The notes beneath the pieces are model-generated. The model was given only the letters and a program-made list of their open reading frames with translations. It ran no database searches and was not told the origin of the DNA. 64,000 nt of DNA from positions 117,897,431 to 117,961,430 of the forward strand of contig CM051459.1 in NCBI GenBank assembly GCA_028095005.1, written 5' to 3'. A program made the position numbers and the translations under genes. Shown here piece by piece: positions 26,179 through 37,356 of this stretch (its first letter is position 1; every line of letters begins with the position of its first letter). This DNA is from Rhynchospora pubera (lineage: Eukaryota > Streptophyta > Magnoliopsida > Poales > Cyperaceae).

Positions 26179-29100
26179 TTAGTCCTCATCTGAATCAACC
26201 TTCTGCTTCTTCCATTTGTAGGCTGCCTCCAGAATCTTCAAGTTAGGCGCCATTGCAACCTCATCAGGGAAAATATAATCGATGTACTCCTCGAATCTAC
26301 AATAACAGACAAAAACCCATGTCATATTAAAACTTGAACATTACCTAAAGACTACATTACATCATACACTCAATATACTGGTACAGCTTGTTTTGATAGC
26401 CGCTGTCAAAGTTTCTCAAGAAAAAAAGTACTGGTACAGCTAGCCAGGTTTTGTACCAAGTTATTCAGTTCATATTGAGTTTTAATGTCCCATTCCCTAT
26501 TAGCTATACTTTCACATTGGTAGTTGATCCCCAATAGACAGTGAATCCAGCCATCATTCTTTTTTGTTTTTAAAAAGGAAGAGAAAACAACAGAAATATA
26601 AACACAGAGCAATATTTTTGATTCCACAAGCAGTTCATACACGAGAGGTTGGGTACAGCACCAATCTATGTTATACAAGCTCATAGTGTACCAGGTTGCT
26701 CGTAAAATAAAAAGATGGTAAAGAGTACAAATGCTGATGCCACGATACTGGCACTTGTTACCAAAGATTAATACCGATATTACTGTTGCAGAATTGCTAC
26801 TACTGAAAAATGTTAATAGGATAGGGTACATACCCAGCAGGAGTGCCATCTTCAGTGGTAATAGGTCGCTTTCTCTTGACCTTCCTTGGAAGTTTCTTTT
26901 GAACTATGCTGACATCCCCTAAAGCACCAAAACTACTTTCCACATTTAGCCACTCTTCAAGTAGCATGGCTCTCTCTTCCTTCAGCTCTGGTTCATTATG
27001 CCTGAAATGCTCGAAGGCACGCTCAAAAATAGCTGGTTCATAGATGAAAAAGGGATAAATTAGATGGTCTTTGGAAGACAAATACAGTTCACTCCTGAGG
27101 TGAGGTGGTCTTTGGAACTTTGACAATATAGAGCTTATGATTAACTTAACTGAGAACAAGTACCATTTCACCGCAGACTACTGGATTAAACAGCAATTGG
27201 GGAACACAAGTAAACAATTGAGAAACCTAATTTAGCAACCAAAAAAACCCTGAGTTCTTTTATTTTTAATTATTATTTTTAAGAAAACATACATGCAGAT
27301 ACGACCAACAAAATAATAATCAACAAACAGTCGATTATACCTCGACTTTTCTGGGCTCGGTCCAGCTGTCGAGATTTGAAGGCTTCGGCATCTTCTTCAG
27401 AAGGCTTACCATTTTCGTCTAGTTCCTCATTGTCATAATCGGCTGAGGCCTCAAATTTTGCATAGCTAAGCCACACCTTGAGGTGCTTCGTTCGCTCTAG
27501 AAGACTCTCATACAACTCCCTAGTATTCTCGAAATTTCTCTCAGAAATTTCAAAGTCTATGTATGCCTGAATGACACAGAAGTTGTTATTTAGTAAAATG
27601 TACATTTTCACAAGGCGGTACGGGAATGTAGGACTAAAACCATCCTCACAAACCAAAAGCAAAGAATTAAAAGAAATACAATACAATAACTGAGGTATTG
27701 TACTTGTAAATGCATTCAGGACCTTTAGTAAAATTTGAAATAATCCTTTTTTATATATGCCACAACTGGTGACTTTTTAAGAAGAAAAAGTAAAAGTACC
27801 TTCCAGAGCAACTCTGGCATGTCAAGAGCAGGTTGCTTAATGGCTTCTTTGTAAATTGCACGGGTTCGCTCAGTTTCTCCAAGAGACCGCTCCAGTTCAG
27901 CAAATTTCGTCCATGCATAGCAATTCTCCATAGACCACTCAAGGTACTTCATGTAAAGAGTTCTGCAACGGTCGATGTTGCCAAGTTGCAACTCTATTTC
28001 TATATACTTCTTAAATATCTGAATAATGCCAACAAAAAAAATGTAAGAAAATCACAATTTACAACATAAGAAAATTCATATTATAGAAAGGAACCTACAA
28101 AAAATGTCTCCCACAAATATTTGGTACAGCAGTGCAAGAACAATAAATAAATTGTGTACCTTGTCTTTTGGGGCAATGCCAATGGCATTACCTAAGATTC
28201 GTCGAGCCGCATTGAGATTCTTCTGACGAATCTCGAACTGAGCAGCCAACAGCCAAATTTTAGCAAATGAAAATTTCTTGTGAGGTATCAGCTTAAGGCA
28301 CTCCCTGCATCATTCAAAGCAAAACAATTTGTGCTACCATTTAGTAAACATAATAGAATAAAAAAGTTTCATTTAAACAATAAGACCCATGGTAAAACAG
28401 AAAAAACATATACAATGACAGTAACTAGTTATCATTTAGTAAACAAAATAAAATTAAAATTTTCTTTTTAACTATAGGATCCATGGTAAAACAGAAACAT
28501 ATACAATGAGAGTAACTTGTTATCGACTTATCATATACCTATAAACGTCCCTGGTGCGTTCTACATCTTGTGCATCCAATTCCTCATACAATGCATAGTT
28601 TATCCAGAGATAGATGTACCGCTGCCAGTATCTTTTCTCCTCAGCTGGCGGCATGTTAGCTATTGCACGCTCATAAACCTCACGCACTGCCTCCTTGTTC
28701 CCAACTCCCTCTTCTAATCTTGCATAATCGAACCAGGAATCATAGTTCAAAGGATTTTTTCTCACCTCTTCTTCATATTGCAACCTCCTCTTCCCCACAA
28801 TAGCATCATCTATCCCCTCTTTATCCCCAAATTGTTTCTCAAACGCCAAATATTTCCTATAAAGATCTTCAGCTCTTGACTTGGGGACTCGGGCAAGGGC
28901 AAATTTGTAAATGCACCGCGCCCGTTCAATCTCCTTGCATCTCTCCTCAAATTCTGCAAAAGCTAGAAAGAGGGTCTCAGCATCTTCGTCATCTGCCAAA
29001 AGGTCTGCAGCACGCTCATATATAGCACGGGCCCTTGCAATCTCACCACGCTTCATCTCAAACTTGGCATACCGGATGAAGGATTCAGGCCGTGGGTGGC

Positions 29101-30557
29101 AGGCTATGAACCGTTCATGGATGTCGCGAGCCCGTTCTGTCTCACCATACCTGGGATGGGACAGAGCAATGAAACGATTCTCATCAGAATTAAATTTTCA
29201 ACATAGGTGGTGTGGATCTACTAGAAATGAAACTATTTTGCTTCTCAATTATAAAAAGGAGGTTGTTCCAAAAGTTGAACCAAGCAAGCAGCAATAGGTA
29301 CTGACAGGAAGAGAGCTATCTATATTATAAACCTTTCAAATCCAGATAAAATTTCCGTTCTAGCTTATAGCTGTAAAAGCGGAGAGGGGCCTAAAAGCAA
29401 ATGTGTATTCCACAATGTTGTTCCCAATTAGTATGGGTGCTGAAAAACAACACCATCAGAAAGCAGAAATTGTAACATACCTTAATTCGAATTTTATGTA
29501 GGAGAGCCAACCTTGCGTGTCCGGTTGCCACTGCATCCACCTCTCGAATACTTGGCGTGCAGCAGGCACATTCCCCAATACCTCCTCCATGTGAATGTAT
29601 TTGTACCACAGCTGATCTACACGTGGAAGTAGGGAAACAGCACGGTCCCATACATTTCTTGCATGGTTTACAAAGCGGTTTTTCATTTCGAATTCGGCAT
29701 ACTTCAGCCATAGTGTGTGGTTCCTGTACTCATGGAAAGGTTGTTTATGAATTAAATCAAGGAATGCATAGATAATATTCTAACATCAAAACAAACACTA
29801 CTCTTTGTCTGCATGAACGGCCTTTTTAGGTTACACCACCTGTTTCTAACTTGCCAACAAATATTCCAAATTACCATTATGTATTCTAAATTACTATTGC
29901 AGTGGCCATCAGACAAATCTGGCTCACATTATTTTTCAAAAAATCACTGTTTGTTCAAAGTCTTGATAGATAATTAATTATGGTTAAGTAAAAAAAGAGA
30001 ATAGACTAGAAATCAGCTGTACAGAACACATTTACAATTATTTAGTTGCAGTAACCGAATTATCAGCTTCCATGGTCAGAATTAAGTGAAAAATAAACCT
30101 TATAGAATAAAAAAAACAGGAAACCAGAGGGTATATCTCAGTGGTAACCAATACACAAGCATAGTCCAGCAACAGAAACCAGTAAACAACTCAAAAATTA
30201 CCTGTAATCGACCTCCAGAGCTCGTTCCCACACCGACCTCGCCCGGTTGAAGTCCTTCTGGCTCTCCTCCCACTGCGCGTACTTCACCCAAACCGAGATA
30301 TTCCACCTGATCCTCCTAATCAAATCCTCGTACTCCTTCCTCTTTCGCAGCCGGTAGTCCGCGAGCTCGGTGGGATCGGTTATCTTCTGCTTCGGCGGTC
30401 GGATCTCCGCCTCCTGCCTCTCCCTCGCCTCACGCAAGATCTGCTCCGCGGTGATCTGAATCGGCGCCGGAGTCTTGTTCTTGACCCGCGTCGGGCGGGG
30501 AAGCTTCACCTCCGTGTCTCGCTTCGTGAGGTACCCCGGGTTCGCGTCCGTCTCCAT
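26179..30557 (-). CDS. crooked-neck-like pre-mRNA splicing factor (CLF1/CRNKL1/Syf3), HAT-repeat protein
   Basis: Core member of the Prp19/NTC complex, needed in the nucleus for spliceosome activation. Minus-strand exons: 30557-30202, 29723-29481, 29150-28539, 28304-28160, 28018-27800, 27566-27341, 27032-26834 and 26296-26179. They sum to 2118 bases (705 aa plus TAA). The N-terminus (VKNKTPAPIQITAEQILREA) is the family signature. It is followed by a long run of half-a-TPR repeats with the W-x-x-Y-A and RAR-x-V/I-Y/W-ERA pattern (ISVWVKYAQWEESQKDFNRA, RARAIYERAADLLADDE, ARRIL..., LWINYALYEELDAQDVERTR). Exon 7 is basic (KKLPRKVKRKRPITTEDG). The C-terminus EYIDYIFPDE...KWKKQKVDSDED is typical. 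All borders are GT-AG and frames join cleanly. Length fits the family (~690-710 aa). Confidence 0.95.
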
Positions 30558-30735
30558 TGATGCCGCGCGTGAGGGAAGAGTGTTGGTTTAGGTTTAGTTC
30601 AGGTTTTGGTTTTACTGGTTTAGGGTTTTGAGAGAGAGAGAGAGAGACTCTGGTTTACAAAGTTGCGTGGAGGTTGGATTAAAATTTTATGACTAAAACA
30701 TCCCTGGAGGAGTGGAGCTTGGATGGGTCCGTATC
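30558..30735 (-). promoter_or_regulatory. 5' flank of the crooked-neck gene
   Basis: Contains a GA run (~30631-30648; CT on the gene strand) within 100 bp of the ATG at 30557, likely 5' UTR. An inverted-repeat element begins at 30736, about 180 bp upstream of the start codon. No TATA box was assigned. Confidence 0.4.
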
Positions 30736-30899
30736 CTCTGCTCACCTTTTAAGGTGAGCAGAGTGCCTACCTCTGATACGAGCCGTTCGATCTAATCTCG
30801 ATGGTTAAAATTTTTCGGGCCTTACAATCTGGTTACATGCACGGAGCTCCCTTAACCGTTAAGATTACATCTAACGGTTCAGATCAGAAGTGAGCAGAG
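30736..30899. repeat. dispersed inverted-repeat unit (family D, copy 3, diverged)
   Basis: Begins with the palindrome CTCTGCTCACC...GGTGAGCAGAG and closes with GTGAGCAGAG. Inner arms GAGCCGTTCGATCTAATCTC and TAAGATTACATCTAACGGTTC and the centre TTACATGCACGGAGCTCCC match the layout of the copies at 17186 and 20830. Confidence 0.55.
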
Positions 30900-30900
30900 T

Positions 30901-30940
<40 letters not shown>

Positions 30941-31562
30941 CTAAGCCTTTTGTCCCAAACAAGTTGGGGTAGGCTAGAAAGAAACCCAATAAGAGAACAC
31001 ATCGAAAAAAAAAAAAAAAAAAAAAAAATAAATACTAATAGTAAGACTAGCCATACTAATAATAATACCTCTAATAATAATAGTAATAGTAGAAACCTAG
31101 ACCTCGACCGTGACCTAATAGAGGGACCTACAAACCTATGACATCGCTCCTACCCCTAAGTTCCTACGTCATGGCTCCGGTACATGAATTGCTAACTTCC
31201 AAGCGCTCCTATCGATCGCCAACTCCTTGGAGACGTTCCATTCTTTAAGGTCTCTTTTCACCGCTTCTTCCCATGTCAATCTTGGTCTCCCTCTCCCCCT
31301 CCGGGTGTTCTCGAAATGATTAAGAATTCCGATACGTACCGGTGCCTCTGGAGGTCTGCGTTGGATATGTCCAAACCATCTCAAACGATGTTGGATCAAC
31401 TTCTCCTCTATTGGTGCGACCCCAACCATATCTCGTATGTCATCATTTCTAATCCGATCTTTCCTCGTGTGACCGCAGATCCACCTCAACATACGCATCT
31501 CAGCTACACTCATCTTCTGGACATGTCGTCTTTTAGTAGCCCAACATTCTATGGAAATGAAA
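30901..31562 (-). pseudogene. 5'-truncated RTE-type LINE (reverse transcriptase C-terminal end, 3' UTR and TTG tail)
   Basis: On the minus strand a 5'-truncated ORF encodes KMSVAEMRMLRWICGHTRKD, GVAPIEEKLIQHRLRWFGHI and RGRGRPRLTWEEAVKRDLKE, the C-terminal end of plant RTE LINE reverse transcriptases. It is followed by a 3' UTR ending in CCCCAACTTGTTTGGGACAA and a tail of about a dozen TTG triplets (CAA on the plus strand, 30901-30940). A poly-A run interrupts the 3' UTR (31005-31028). The 5' side stops at the ECWATK motif, so most of the element is gone. No clear target duplication. Confidence 0.85.
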
Positions 31563-31576
31563 CCCAATTACTCAGT

Positions 31577-34500
31577 TATTCAAAAAAAAATGGATTATAC
31601 ATTGTAATTGTGCAGAAAATGTGCAGATTTTACAGATTCTGAGTATATTTGAACATTTCAAGTGATTTTACATTAATTTTATGTCATTTGATCACAATAA
31701 TGTATATTTAAGCTCTTTATATTGTCTAGAATATATTTATGATCTTAATTATTTAAAACGATTGGATTATACATTGTAATTATTCACATAATGTGCATAT
31801 TTTACAGATTCTGAGTATATTTGAGCATTTCAAGCGATTTGCATTCATTTTAATTCATTTGATCACAAATAATCTATATTTATGCTCTTTATTTAGTATA
31901 GAATATGTTTATGAGGCCAATTATTCAAAACGATTGAATTATACATTGTAATTAACTAATTATTCACATAATATGCATATTTTACAGATTCTAATTAAAT
32001 TTGAGCATTTTAAGCGATTTTGCATTCATTTTAAGTCATTTGATCACAACAATCAATATTAAACTTCTTTATATTGTTTAGAATTTATTTGTGAACTCAC
32101 TTATTGAAAACGATTGGATTATAAATTGTAATTATTAACATAATGTATGGATTTTACAAATTCTGAGTATATTTGAGCATTTCAATTGATTTTTACATTC
32201 ATTTTAAGTCATTTGACCACAGTAATCTATATTTATGCTCTTTATATAGTTTAGAATATGTTTCTGAACTAAGTTATTCAAAACAATTGGATTATACATT
32301 TTATTTATGCACATAATGTGTAGATTTTAAAGATTCTGAGTATATTGGAGCATTTCAAGCAATTTTGCATTCATTTTAAGTTATTTGATGACAATAATCT
32401 ACATTTAAACTCTTTTATAGTCTATAATATGTTTATGAGCACACATATTCAAAACTATTGGATTATACATTGTAATTATTCACATAATGTGCAGATTTTA
32501 CAGATTCTGAGTATATTTAAGCATTTCAAGCGATTTTGCATTGATTTTAATTCATCTGATGACAATAATCTATATTTATACTCTTTATATAGTTTAGAAT
32601 ATATTTACGAACTCACTTATTCAAAACGATTGGATTATACATAATAATTATTCATATAATTTGCATATTTTACAGATTCAAGTATATTTGAGCATTTCAG
32701 GCGATTTTGCATTATTTTATGTTATGTGATCACAATAATGTATATTTATGCTCTTTATATAGTCTAGAATATGTTTATCAGGCCAATTATTCAAAAAGAT
32801 TGGTTTGTACTTTGTAATTATTCACATAATGTGTATATTTTACAGATTCTAAATTTTTTTTAGTATTTCAATCGATTTTACATTCATTTTAAGTTATTTG
32901 ATGACAATAATCTACATTTAAACTCTTTATATAGTTTATAATATGTTTATGAGCTCACATATTCAAAACTATTGGATTATACATTGTAATTATTCACATA
33001 ATGTGCATATTTTACAGATTCTGAATATATTTAAACTCTTTATCTAGTCTAGAATTTGTTTATGAATACACTAATTTGAAACGATTGAATTATTCATTGT
33101 AATTACATATATAATATGAACATTTTATAGATTCTTTGTATATTTGGGTATTTCAAGCAAATTTTGCATTTATTTCAATTCATTTGATCACAATAATGTG
33201 TATTTATGCTATATATATAGTCTAAAATATGTTTATAAACTCACGTATTCACAACGATTGAATTATACATTGTAATTACGCCAAAAATGTCCAGATTTTA
33301 AAGATTTTGGGTATATTTAAGTATTACAAGCTATTTTGCATTCATTTTAAGTGTTTTGATCATGTTAATCAATATTTAAGCTCTTTATATAGTCTAGAAT
33401 ATGTTTATGAGCTAAATTATTTAGAAAAATTCGATTATACATTGTAATTATTCACATAATTTACATATTTTACAGATTCTGAGTGTATAAAGCATTTGAA
33501 ACGATTTTGCATTCATTTTAAATCATTTGATCACAATCATCTATATTTAAGATTTTTATATAGTCAATAATATATTTATGAACTCACTTATTCAAACGAT
33601 TGCATTATACATTATAATTACAATATAATATGCAAATTTTAAAGATTCGGAGTATTTTTTAGCATTTCAAGCGATTTTGCATTCATTTTTAATTTTAAGT
33701 CACTTGATCACAATAATCTATATATATGCTATTTTTATAGTCTAGAATATGTTTATGTGGTCAATTAATCAAAAAGATTGGTTTACACATTGTAATTATA
33801 CAGATAATATACAGATTTTGCAGATTCTGAGTATATTTGAGCATTTCAAGCGATTTTGCATTCATTTTAAGTCATTTGATCACAATAATATTTATTTAAG
33901 CTCTTTATATAGTTTAGAATATATTTATGAGCTCACTTATTCAAAACGATTGGATTATACATTATAATTATTCACATAATTTGCATATTTTACAGATTCT
34001 GAGTACAATTGAGCATTTCATGCCATTTTGTATTCATTTTAAGTGTTTTGATCACATTAATCTATATTTAAACTCTTTATATAGTCTAGAATATGTTTGT
34101 GATATCACTTATTCAAAACAATTAGATTATACATTGTAATTACTCACATAATTTTGTAGATTTTACAGATTCTAAGTATATTTGAGCATTTCAAGCGATT
34201 TTGCATTAATTTTAAGTTATTTGATGACAATAATCTATATTTAAGCTCTCTATATAGTTTAGAATATGCTCATGAACTCATTTATTTAAAACAATTGGAT
34301 TATACGTTGTAATTACGAACCTAATGTATAGATTTTAAAGATTCTGAGTATATCTAAGTATTTCAAGAGATTTTGAATTTATTTTAAGTCACTTAATCAC
34401 AATAATCTATATTTAAGCTCTTTATATAGTTTAGAATATGTTTAGGAGATCAATTATTTAAAACTATTGGATTATATATTGTAATTATTAACATAATATA

Positions 34501-35310
34501 CAGATTTTACAGATTCTGAGTATATTTGAGCATTTCAAGCGATTTTGTATTCATTTTAAGTTATTTGATTATAATAATCTATATTTATGCTCTTTATATA
34601 GTTTAAGATATGTTTATAAACTCACTTATTCAAAATGATTGGATTATACATTGTAATTATTCACATAATTTGCAGATTTAATAGATTCTTAATATATTTG
34701 AGCATTTCAAGCGATTTTGCATTCATTTTATTTCATTTCATCATAATAATCTATATTTAAGCTCTTTATGTGATTTAGAATATGTTTATGAACTCACTTA
34801 TTTAAAACGATTGGATTATACATTGTAATTACGCACATAATGTGCAGATTTTACAGATTCTGAGTATATTTGAGTATTTCAATCAATTTTGTATTTATTT
34901 CAAGTCATTTTATAATAATAATCTATATTTAAGCTTATTATATAGTCTAGAATATGTTCATAAACTCACTTTTTCAAAACGATTGGATTATGCATTTTAA
35001 TTATGCACATGGGGTGCATATTTTTACAGATTATTAGTATATTTGAACATTTCAAATAATTTTGCATTCATTTTAAGTTATTTGATCACAATAATCTATA
35101 TTTATACTTTTTATATAGTCTAGAATATGTTTATGTGCTTAATTATTCAAAACGATTGGATTATACATTGTAATTATTCACATTATGTGTAGATTTTATA
35201 GATTCTGAGTATATTTGAGCATTTCAAGCGATTTTACATTCATTTTAAGTAATTTGATCACAATAATCTATATTTATGTTGTATATATAGTCTAAAATAT
35301 ATTTATGATC
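31577..35310. repeat. satellite-like tandem array, ~172-bp AT-rich monomer, about 21-22 copies
   Basis: The block ATTGGATTATACATTGTAAT recurs at 31764, 31936, 32116, 32289, 32460, 32632 and onward, at spacings of 171-180 bp. Each monomer also carries TTTACAGATTCTGAGTATAT, GCATTTCAAGCGATTTTGCA, TTTGATCACAATAATCTATA and TCTTTATATAGTCTAGAATA in the same order. Copies differ by many substitutions and small indels, so the array is not recent. Short ORFs in it are by-products of the repeat. It begins right beside the LINE fragment. Confidence 0.93.
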
Positions 35311-35495
35311 TTACTTAAAACATGATGATATTGATATTTTAGTTAGATATTCACATTATTATTAACATATGTAAAAAAATAATATAATAGAAACCAAAAT
35401 TTAAATTATGTAAAAAAAATATTGTATGGAGCGAAGTTCGATGTCCAACTCTAGTATATAGATATAGATAGGTGAAATATAAAATCTCCCCACTC

Positions 35496-35599
35496 AGCTG
35501 CCTAAATGTAACGGTATTACAACTACAGATTTAAGACTCCCTCGTATCTTGTTTTATCTGGCTTCATCACAAAAGTAAAACCAACAACCATCGTTCTAT

Positions 35600-35601
<2 letters not shown>
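35496..35601. repeat. direct repeat of the CNGC 3' flank (copy 1)
   Basis: About 106 bp starting AGCTGCCTAAATGTAACGGT and ending CGTTCTATTA. It matches 39798-39901 with roughly a dozen differences and in the same orientation. The second copy lies just downstream of the CNGC stop codon (40075, minus strand), so it is probably CNGC 3' UTR. The two copies bracket the F-box gene. Confidence 0.85.
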
Positions 35602-35615
<14 letters not shown>

Positions 35616-35631
<16 letters not shown>

Positions 35632-36005
35632 AAGCCTTCAATCAAAGCGTTTTGACCGGAGTCTCGGTTAAACCCCGTCAGATCTCAATTTTGAAAGTTC
35701 AAATGACCGATCCAAACCGTCAAAAATCTCTTTACCGACCAAAAATTTTATTTTTTTTAAATTTTTAAGCATTTTTTCGAATTTTTAAAAATCATTAATC
35801 CAATTTGTTCTGAACCCTACAAAAATTGCTATTTTTGAAAATCCGAAAAAAATACTTAAAAATTTCAAAAAAAATGAAAATTTTGGTCGGTAAGGAGATT
35901 TCATTATGGAGATCATATTTAACGGTTCGGATCGGTCATTTGAATTTTCAACATTGAGATCTGACGGGGTTTAACCGAGATTCCGGTCAAAGCGCTTTGA
36001 TTGAA

Positions 36006-36046
<41 letters not shown>
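35616..36046. mobile_element. foldback / long-TIR element with GA-microsatellite ends, ~431 bp
   Basis: The left arm starts TAGAGAGAGAGAGAGAAAGCC and the right arm ends GGCTTTCTCTCTC...CTCTA. The arms are complementary over ~170-190 bp (for example CGGTTAAACCCCGTCAGATC against GATCTGACGGGGTTTAACCG), leaving a short AT-rich centre. It sits at the end of the CNGC-flank repeat, and the sequence on both sides suggests insertion at a TA. Confidence 0.8.
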
Positions 36047-36493
36047 GATTTTCTCAAAAATGAGGTGCATATTTCAAAAATTCAAAATATTTCAATTTGT
36101 AGTGGATGATTTTTGTAGAATATGCAATTTGTAAAAGCGCTTTCTCACCTCATTCAAAAATAGCTCTCTTTAGATTAAAATTCAAAATAGAATATTTTTG
36201 AATTGAAATATTACAAATTGAAATCTCTCTCTCTCTCTTTAGATTAAAATTTAAAGGCCTTGATCAAAATATTTTTTACGTGGATGATTTTCTCAAAATT
36301 TAGTTGGATTTAACAACACAAAAATTCAATCAAATAAGATCAAATCGGTTCATTTTTATCAAAAAATTTCGAATGAAATGAAATCACATGTAAAAAAAAA
36401 TCATCAGGCCTAATTAAAAAAAAATATTTTACCAGTCCATTTGTACATTCCTAAATATATATGGAAGTCCTAAATATAACAGTCTTACACACT

Positions 36494-36651
36494 GGGGACG
36501 TTTGGATCAAGTGGAAATTTGGGGAATAGCCTATTTATAGGCATAAATTTATTATAAACAATCCAAACTTTTCACAAAGTTACACACTTTTCAATACTTT
36601 CTCCCTAAGAATAGACTATTCCTCTTATTCCTAAACGATCCAAATGGCCCC
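36494..36651. mobile_element. Tourist-like MITE, 158 bp
   Basis: Ends GGGGACGTTTGGATC and GATCCAAATGGCCCC, with ACT duplicated on both sides (36491-36493 and 36652-36654). No coding capacity. A degraded relative is at 13127-13293. Confidence 0.8.
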
Positions 36652-36689
36652 ACTGAAATTAATAATTTTTTAAGTTCAGTCATTCGAAT

Positions 36690-37232
36690 TAGGACTGTCA
36701 ATGAAACACATTTATCCGTTTATCCAACCCGTACCATATCGTATAAGACGGGTATTGATAGAGTTTTAGTTTTGTTAAGTTAGTGGGTACGGATATGGGT
36801 AAGAGAATTTTTTTATTAATTTATCAGGTACGGATACGGATACAAGCTATTTCGTATCCATCTTCATAACAAGTAATTGTCATAATTAAAAAGATACAAT
36901 TACATGATACATATGGCATCTTATATTGCATGATTAGTAAAAAATATTGCTAAATTTTATTTCAGATCTATAATTATTTTCATTTAGTGTAAAAAAATAA
37001 AAAAAATTTAAATAATTGCCATCATTGTTGCACTTTATTGATATACTTATTGATATAATTTATTTATACAGTGTACAAATTTTATTATTATTATATCTAT
37101 TTTTACTGTTATCGTACCGGTATCGTTAATTCTTAACGGATACGAATAAAAATATTTTTTAACGATATAAAAAAATACGGATAAAAAATTTTTTAACAGA
37201 TATGGATATGGAAGTATCTATTGACAGCCCTA
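36690..37232. mobile_element. non-autonomous hAT-like element, 543 bp
   Basis: Ends TAGGACTGTCAATG and CTATTGACAGCCCTA are inverted repeats. The 8-bp sequence ATTCGAAT lies on both sides (36682-36689 and 37233-37240). An 8-bp target duplication with TAGGGCTGTCAA-type ends points to hAT. Subterminal GGATACGG/ACGGATA motifs repeat inside. It ends 124 bp before the ATG of the F-box gene. Confidence 0.82.
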
Positions 37233-37356
37233 ATTCGAATAAGCTTGAAACGTACGAAAGCAAACCGCCCCCCTTCGCCTTTAAAATAAGAAAGAAAAAG
37301 AAAACAGCCTCCTCTCATCGTCTCTTCTTCTAGTTTGTGTTTTACGAGCGTCATCC

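Noticed and set aside
26406..26849. 147-codon ORF on the minus strand
   Set aside because: It lies within the last intron of the crooked-neck gene, and only its first residues continue exon 7 past the donor. No family resemblance.
31577..35310. Regularly spaced repeats that could suggest a CRISPR-like array
   Set aside because: Whole ~172-bp monomers are repeated without unique spacers, in plant nuclear DNA; this is satellite-type repetition.
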